Below are positions 60,228 to 64,000 of a stretch of 64,000 nt of DNA, in pieces. Each line of letters begins with the position of its first letter. Position 1 is the first letter of the stretch. The translations under genes were made by a program, and so were the position numbers. This DNA is from Micromonospora pallida (lineage in GTDB: Bacteria; Actinomycetota; Actinomycetes; Mycobacteriales; Micromonosporaceae): positions 2,356,001-2,420,000 of the forward strand of contig NZ_FMHW01000002.1 in the NCBI RefSeq assembly GCF_900090325.1. Direction: 5' to 3'. The notes under the pieces are model-generated. The model did not search any database. It was not told where the DNA came from and saw nothing but the letters and a program-made list of their open reading frames with translations.

Positions 60228-61282
60228 CAGCCGGCCAGCACCGCGGTCACCAGGTGGTCGGTGTCGGAGCCGGTCAGCATGTGCTGGCGGGCATCGGTGA
60301 AGCCCGCCTCGTCCAACAGCGCGGCGAGTTCGTCGTAGGCGTAGGCCCGGCCGCCCTGGGTGTGGAAGAGGTTCAGGCTGAACATCCGGACGAACGCCTC
60401 CCCCGGCCCGGCCGGACGCTCCGGCACCTCGGCAAGGGGTTCGAGCAGGACCACGCGGCCGCCCGGGCGCAGCGCGGCGGCGGCCCGGCGCAGCAGGGCG
60501 GCCACCGCGTCCCGCTGGTAGCCGTGCACGATGTTGAAGAGCAGCACCAGGTCGTGGTCGGTGCCGAGGTCGGCGGTGAGCAGGTCGCCCGGCCGCAGGG
60601 TGACCCGGTCGGTCAGACCGGCGTCGGCGACGGTCCGCGCGCCCTGGGCCAGCGCCCCGTCGAGGTCCACCACGGTCGCCCGCAGCTGCGGGTGGGCGGT
60701 GAGGAAGGCGACCGGGTACGCGGCGTGCCCGCCGCCGACGTCAAGCACGCTGCGCGCCTCGGCGGGAACCGGCACCAGGTCGACGATCTCCGGGCCGAGC
60801 GCGTCGGCGAGGCCGCGCAGCATGGTGTGGAAGTCGGCGAGAGCCTCCGGGTGCTTCTCCAGCCAGGCGTAGAAGTCGTCGGTCGGGCCGCCGGAGCGGA
60901 TCGACGCCTCCAGGTCCTGCCACCAGCCGGTAAGCACTGTCGACCAGAAGGAGAGCGCCGGGGCGAAGCTGCCCGGCGCGTCGCGCAGCAGCCAGCGGGC
61001 CGTGTTGGCGCTGTTGGCGTACTGCCCGCGGGCGCGGGTGAGGTAGCCGTAGCCGGCCAGCGCGTCGAGCAGGATCCGCAACCCCAGCGGATCGGTGCCG
61101 GTGCGCTCGGCGAGCCGGTCGACCGGCAGCGGGCCGTCGGCCAGCGCCTCGAACACCCCCAGCCGCAGGCCGGCGGCGGCGCTGCGGAAGGAGACCGCGT
61201 CGAGCAGGTCGAGGAACGCGGCGGGGGCGGCGTCGGATTCGAGGAACAGGTGGGCCTCGTCCGGGCTCAGCGGCACCGGCAT
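60227..61282 (-). CDS. O-methyltransferase, class I (acetylserotonin OMT-like)
   Basis: This 351-residue SAM enzyme has an N-terminal winged-helix dimerisation domain (FLDLLDAVSFRSAAAGLRLG; RTGTDPLGLRILLDALAGYG) and a C-terminal SAM fold with VLDVGGGHAAYPVAFL, DLDGAL and LLFNIVHGYQRD, then LRPGGRVVLLEPL. The expected catalytic His aligns with NIVHGY. It should methylate a hydroxyl of the product. AAGGAG lies eight bases before the ATG at 61282. Confidence 0.9.
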   Translation of the reverse strand: MPVPLSPDEAHLFLESDAAPAAFLDLLDAVSFRSAAAGLRLGVFEALADGPLPVDRLAERTGTDPLGLRILLDALAGYGYLTRARGQYANSANTARWLLRDAPGSFAPALSFWSTVLTGWWQDLEASIRSGGPTDDFYAWLEKHPEALADFHTMLRGLADALGPEIVDLVPVPAEARSVLDVGGGHAAYPVAFLTAHPQLRATVVDLDGALAQGARTVADAGLTDRVTLRPGDLLTADLGTDHDLVLLFNIVHGYQRDAVAALLRRAAAALRPGGRVVLLEPLAEVPERPAGPGEAFVRMFSLNLFHTQGGRAYAYDELAALLDEAGFTDARQHMLTGSDTDHLVTAVLAG

Positions 61283-61330
61283 GGCGGGCGCTCCTTCTGG
61301 TCGGTTACGGATTCGGGGACAGGGTCAGGG

Positions 61331-62758
61331 TCAGCGGTTCGCGGGGACGGTCTCGGAGCCGGCGGTCCCGTCCGCCGATCCGGCCCGGTCGGCGGGGTCG
61401 GCGGGGTCGGCGTCGGGACCGGCACGGTCGGCGGGGTCGGCGTCGGGGCCGACCGGGTCGTCGGGAAGGGCGTCGGGCAGGTCGTCGACGCCGCGCAGTG
61501 CCGGCCACGCCCACGCGGACCCGGCGAGCAGCACCATCAGCGCCCCGGTGACCGCGAAGACCAGGGCGACCCCCCGACCGTCACCGGTGCCGATCACCGA
61601 ACCGACCGAGCCGGCGAGCGCGCCGTCCGCGCGCAGCAGCGGCTCGACCCCGTCGGCGATCGGCCCGGCCAGCACGTACGCGACCGGGATGCTGGCGTCG
61701 CCGATCACCCGGGCGGTGGCGAGCACCCGGCCCAGCACGGCCGGCTCGGTCTTGGTCTGGATCAGCGTCATGGTGGAGCTGTTCACGATCGGCAGGGTGA
61801 ACAGGAACAGCGGGGCGACCACACCGATCAACCACACGGACGGGGCCGCCGCGTGCAGCACCAGCGCCACCCCACCGATCGCGAGGCCGCCGCACACGGC
61901 GGTGATCCGCCGTGCCGGCCCACCCCACGCGCCCATCAGCAGGCTGCCGGCGAAGAGTCCGGCCCCACCGGCGAACATCAGCACGCCGAGGGTGTCCGCC
62001 GAGGCGAACGAGAGGATCAGCGGCTGGACCAGCACCCCGGCGATACCGAAGAGGAAGTTGAACGCCCCGAAGACCAGCATGAGCCGGAGCAGGCCGGGGC
62101 GCTGCCGCAGGTGGTGCCAGCCGGCGGCGGCCCCGCGCAGCACCGGCTCGTCGGCGGGGGCGTCCCCGGCCGGGCGGGTCACCTCGGCGGGCAGCCGGAC
62201 CAGCAGCAGCGTGCCGGCCGCGACGACGAAGGTGCCCAGGTCGACGACCATCACCCCGCCGACCCCGATGGTGACCACCAGAACCCCGGCGACCAGCGGC
62301 GCGGCGATCTGCACCGCCCGGGAGACCTGCATCAGCCCGTTGAACCGCCCGAGGTTCCGCTTGCCGACCAGCGCCGGGGTCATCGCCTGGTAGGCGACCT
62401 GGTGCACGGTGGACGCCCCGGCGCTGAGCACCGTCGCCAGGTAGATGTGCCACACCTGGAGCGCGTCGGCCGCGACCAGCGCGGCGAGCACGGCGGTGCC
62501 GACCGCGGCGAGGGTGTCGCTGGCCAGCATCAACCGGCGGCGGTCCCGACGGTCGGCGAGGGCTCCGGCGAACGGCGCCACCAGCACCGCCGGCAGGGTG
62601 GCGGCCAGGAAGATCATCGAGAACTGGGTGACCGAGCCGGTGCGCTGGTAGACCCAGACGCCGAGGACGAACGCGGTCAGGCTCGACCCGATCAGCGAGA
62701 CCAGCTGGCCGAGCCAGATGGCCACCCAGCGGTGGGTGGGCAGCGTACGGTCAGCCAC
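61331..62758 (-). CDS. MFS exporter (EntS/MFS_3-like)
   Basis: This 475-residue membrane protein has about 12 hydrophobic segments and the MFS motif ALADRRDRRRLMLASDTLA. It resembles exporters of siderophores and non-ribosomal peptides. The C-terminal ~60 residues are a low-complexity Asp/Ala/Pro/Arg tail with repeated DADPADRAGP-like units. GTG at 62758 overlaps the NRPS stop by 8 bases, so the exporter is translated with the synthetase and is the likely exit route for its product. Confidence 0.85.
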   Translation of the reverse strand: MADRTLPTHRWVAIWLGQLVSLIGSSLTAFVLGVWVYQRTGSVTQFSMIFLAATLPAVLVAPFAGALADRRDRRRLMLASDTLAAVGTAVLAALVAADALQVWHIYLATVLSAGASTVHQVAYQAMTPALVGKRNLGRFNGLMQVSRAVQIAAPLVAGVLVVTIGVGGVMVVDLGTFVVAAGTLLLVRLPAEVTRPAGDAPADEPVLRGAAAGWHHLRQRPGLLRLMLVFGAFNFLFGIAGVLVQPLILSFASADTLGVLMFAGGAGLFAGSLLMGAWGGPARRITAVCGGLAIGGVALVLHAAAPSVWLIGVVAPLFLFTLPIVNSSTMTLIQTKTEPAVLGRVLATARVIGDASIPVAYVLAGPIADGVEPLLRADGALAGSVGSVIGTGDGRGVALVFAVTGALMVLLAGSAWAWPALRGVDDLPDALPDDPVGPDADPADRAGPDADPADPADRAGSADGTAGSETVPANR

Positions 62759-64000
62759 GGGTCCTCCCCGGCGGGTCGAGGAACCCGGCGGCGACGAACG
62801 CCGCCAGGTAGGTGTGCAGCAGGTGCGCGTCCGCCGCCGGGCAGGTGACACCGGCCGCCGCGAGGGCGTTCTCGGTGGCGGTGCAGTCGAAGTCCGGCTG
62901 GGTGCGGACCGGGGTGTCCGCGCCGAACAGCGGAGTGAACCGGGCGAGGGCGACGTCCGGCCCGGCCAGCAGCGCCGCCCGCCAGCGCGGGTACGGCACC
63001 AGGTCCACCGGGTACCCGAAGCCGGTGATCGCCTCGGCGAGGCCGGCGTAGGTGATGGTGCGGTTGTTGTAGTAGTGGTGGTCGCTGGTGGAGCCGGTCC
63101 TGGTCAGGTGGCCGATGCCGGCGCCCACGTAGTCCACCGGTGCGAGGTCGGCGGGGTCGTCGATGTCCGGTACGGCACCGAGTTGCACGCAGGTCTTCAG
63201 CAACCGGCTGAAGAAGTCGTCGACGTTACCCACCCCGGTGCGGGCGTCGCCGGTGATCCGGGCCGGCCGGTGGACGCTGACCGGCAGGCCCCGGTCCCGG
63301 GCGGCGCGGACCAGCGCGTCGGCGACCCACTTGCTGGCGTTGTAGCCGTCGTACAGGCCGTCGCAGTCGTCCGGCGCGTCCCCCTCGCGGACCAGGGTGC
63401 CGGTGCGGGACGGGGTGACGAAGACCCCGAGGGTGGAGACGAAGTGCACGGCGCTGGGGCGGGCGGTGGTGGCCAGCCGGAGCACCTCGTACGTGCCGTC
63501 GACGTTGGCCGGGCGCAGCACCGGGTACGGCTGCACGAAGTTGACCACCCCGCCGTTGTGGACGACCGCGTCGAGCCGTTCGCCGAGGTCGGCGAAGGTC
63601 GCCCCGGTCAGCCCGAGCCGGGGCGCGCCGAGGTCCCCGGGGACGCCGACGAGACGGTCGGCGTACTCCGGTCGCCAGAGGCCGTACCGGTGCAGGTTGG
63701 CGCGGACCCGGTCGACGGCGGCGGCCGGGGTGTCGGCGCGGACCAGGCAGTGCGCGGTGGCCCGGGTGTGGGTGAGCCAGTCGGCGAGCAGGTACGCGCC
63801 GAGGAACCCGGTGGCCCCGGTGAACAGCACGTGCTCCGGCACCGCCGGGACGGTGCCCGCCGGCACGGGCAGGTCGTCGGCGCGGCGGGCCTCGGCGCGC
63901 AGCATGTCACCGTGGTCGACCGGGGTCGGCCCGTCGCCGTCGAGGACGGCGGCGAGCCCGGCCAGGTCGGCGGCGGAGAAGAGCGCCCGCAGCGGCAGGT
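62751..64000 (-). CDS. NRPS carrier (T) and terminal thioester reductase (R) domain, partial
   Basis: The gene enters from the right edge; only its C-terminal ~415 residues are visible. The first ~20 (LPLRALFSAADLAGLAAVL) are the end of a thiolation domain. Then comes an SDR-type thioester reductase with VLFTGATGFLGAYLLADWL, FVSTLGVFV and the catalytic YNASK motif, ending with TYLAAFVAAGFLD. R domains release the thioester as an aldehyde or alcohol using NADPH. Thus the last module of this NRPS yields an aldehyde or alcohol terminus. The modules before it are outside the window. Confidence 0.9.
   Translation of the reverse strand, partial: LPLRALFSAADLAGLAAVLDGDGPTPVDHGDMLRAEARRADDLPVPAGTVPAVPEHVLFTGATGFLGAYLLADWLTHTRATAHCLVRADTPAAAVDRVRANLHRYGLWRPEYADRLVGVPGDLGAPRLGLTGATFADLGERLDAVVHNGGVVNFVQPYPVLRPANVDGTYEVLRLATTARPSAVHFVSTLGVFVTPSRTGTLVREGDAPDDCDGLYDGYNASKWVADALVRAARDRGLPVSVHRPARITGDARTGVGNVDDFFSRLLKTCVQLGAVPDIDDPADLAPVDYVGAGIGHLTRTGSTSDHHYYNNRTITYAGLAEAITGFGYPVDLVPYPRWRAALLAGPDVALARFTPLFGADTPVRTQPDFDCTATENALAAAGVTCPAADAHLLHTYLAAFVAAGFLDPPGRTRG

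Noticed and set aside
60254..62848. An 864-codon plus-strand open frame
   Set aside because: It is antisense to the O-methyltransferase and MFS genes, low complexity, with no domain.
1..64000. tRNA, rRNA and CRISPR arrays
   Set aside because: No cloverleaf, rRNA core sequence or regularly spaced direct repeats were seen by eye. The only short tandem array is the in-frame 24-bp repeat at 36429-36545, which has no spacers.
1..64000. MbtH-like protein gene to accompany the NRPS
   Set aside because: No 60-75-residue frame with the typical NPFDD start was seen; it may lie outside the window.

Overview
The window is high-GC actinobacterial DNA. Dense codon bias, many GTG and TTG starts, ATGA/TGATG gene overlaps, DUF5753-type XRE regulators, an STK/VWA pair and secreted lectin-like beta-propeller proteins suggest Micromonosporaceae, probably Micromonospora or a close relative. 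This assignment is an inference from gene style; no rRNA or tRNA gene was seen.

Left part (1-18 kb): accessory chromosome. In order it holds the tail of a cation/proton antiporter, an IS5-type transposase remnant, a methyltransferase, and a TetR repressor divergent from an MFS exporter. Next come an ArsR-like regulator divergent from two secreted cell-wall-acting proteins that share an almost identical beta-propeller. They are followed by a two-gene unit (DUF262/HNH/alkyltransferase-like protein plus UvrD-like helicase) that resembles a type IV restriction or phage-defence module. An FHA-flavin monooxygenase fusion and several small DNA-binding proteins complete this part.

Middle (18-44.5 kb): a hybrid NRPS/PKS cluster in three tightly packed operons. 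(i) Minus strand 29.0-18.8 kb: C-A-T NRPS (with a frameshift), KS-degenerate AT-ACP, NAD-dependent epimerase-like protein, acyl-CoA dehydrogenase and an A-T didomain protein. (ii) Plus strand 29.2-37.8 kb: PLP decarboxylase-like enzyme, AspH-like oxygenase, three-part ABC exporter, TmrB-like NTPase, a protein like the N-terminal domain of lantibiotic dehydratases, and a stand-alone condensation domain. (iii) Minus strand 44.5-37.8 kb: TauD-type oxygenase, SHMT-like enzyme, nucleotidyltransferase, glycosyltransferase-like protein, aminotransferase and pyrimidine nucleoside phosphorylase. Set (iii) looks like sugar or nucleoside tailoring, and the TmrB-like protein fits a nucleoside-type product; both are inference.

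Right part (44.9-64 kb): a secreted subtilisin, a Ser/Thr kinase and a VWA protein sit between this cluster and a second biosynthetic block. The second block has a DAO-type flavoprotein, an MFS exporter fused in frame to a flavoprotein, that flavoprotein's free-standing paralogue, a sirtuin, a second lantibiotic-dehydratase-like protein, an O-methyltransferase, an MFS exporter, and the carrier-reductase end of an NRPS that runs off the window.

The most unusual points are the MFS-flavoprotein fusion, the two LanB-like proteins with no visible precursor peptide, the acyltransferase domain that has lost its serine, the 24-bp tandem repeat extending one LanB-like C-terminus, and the DUF262-helicase pair.
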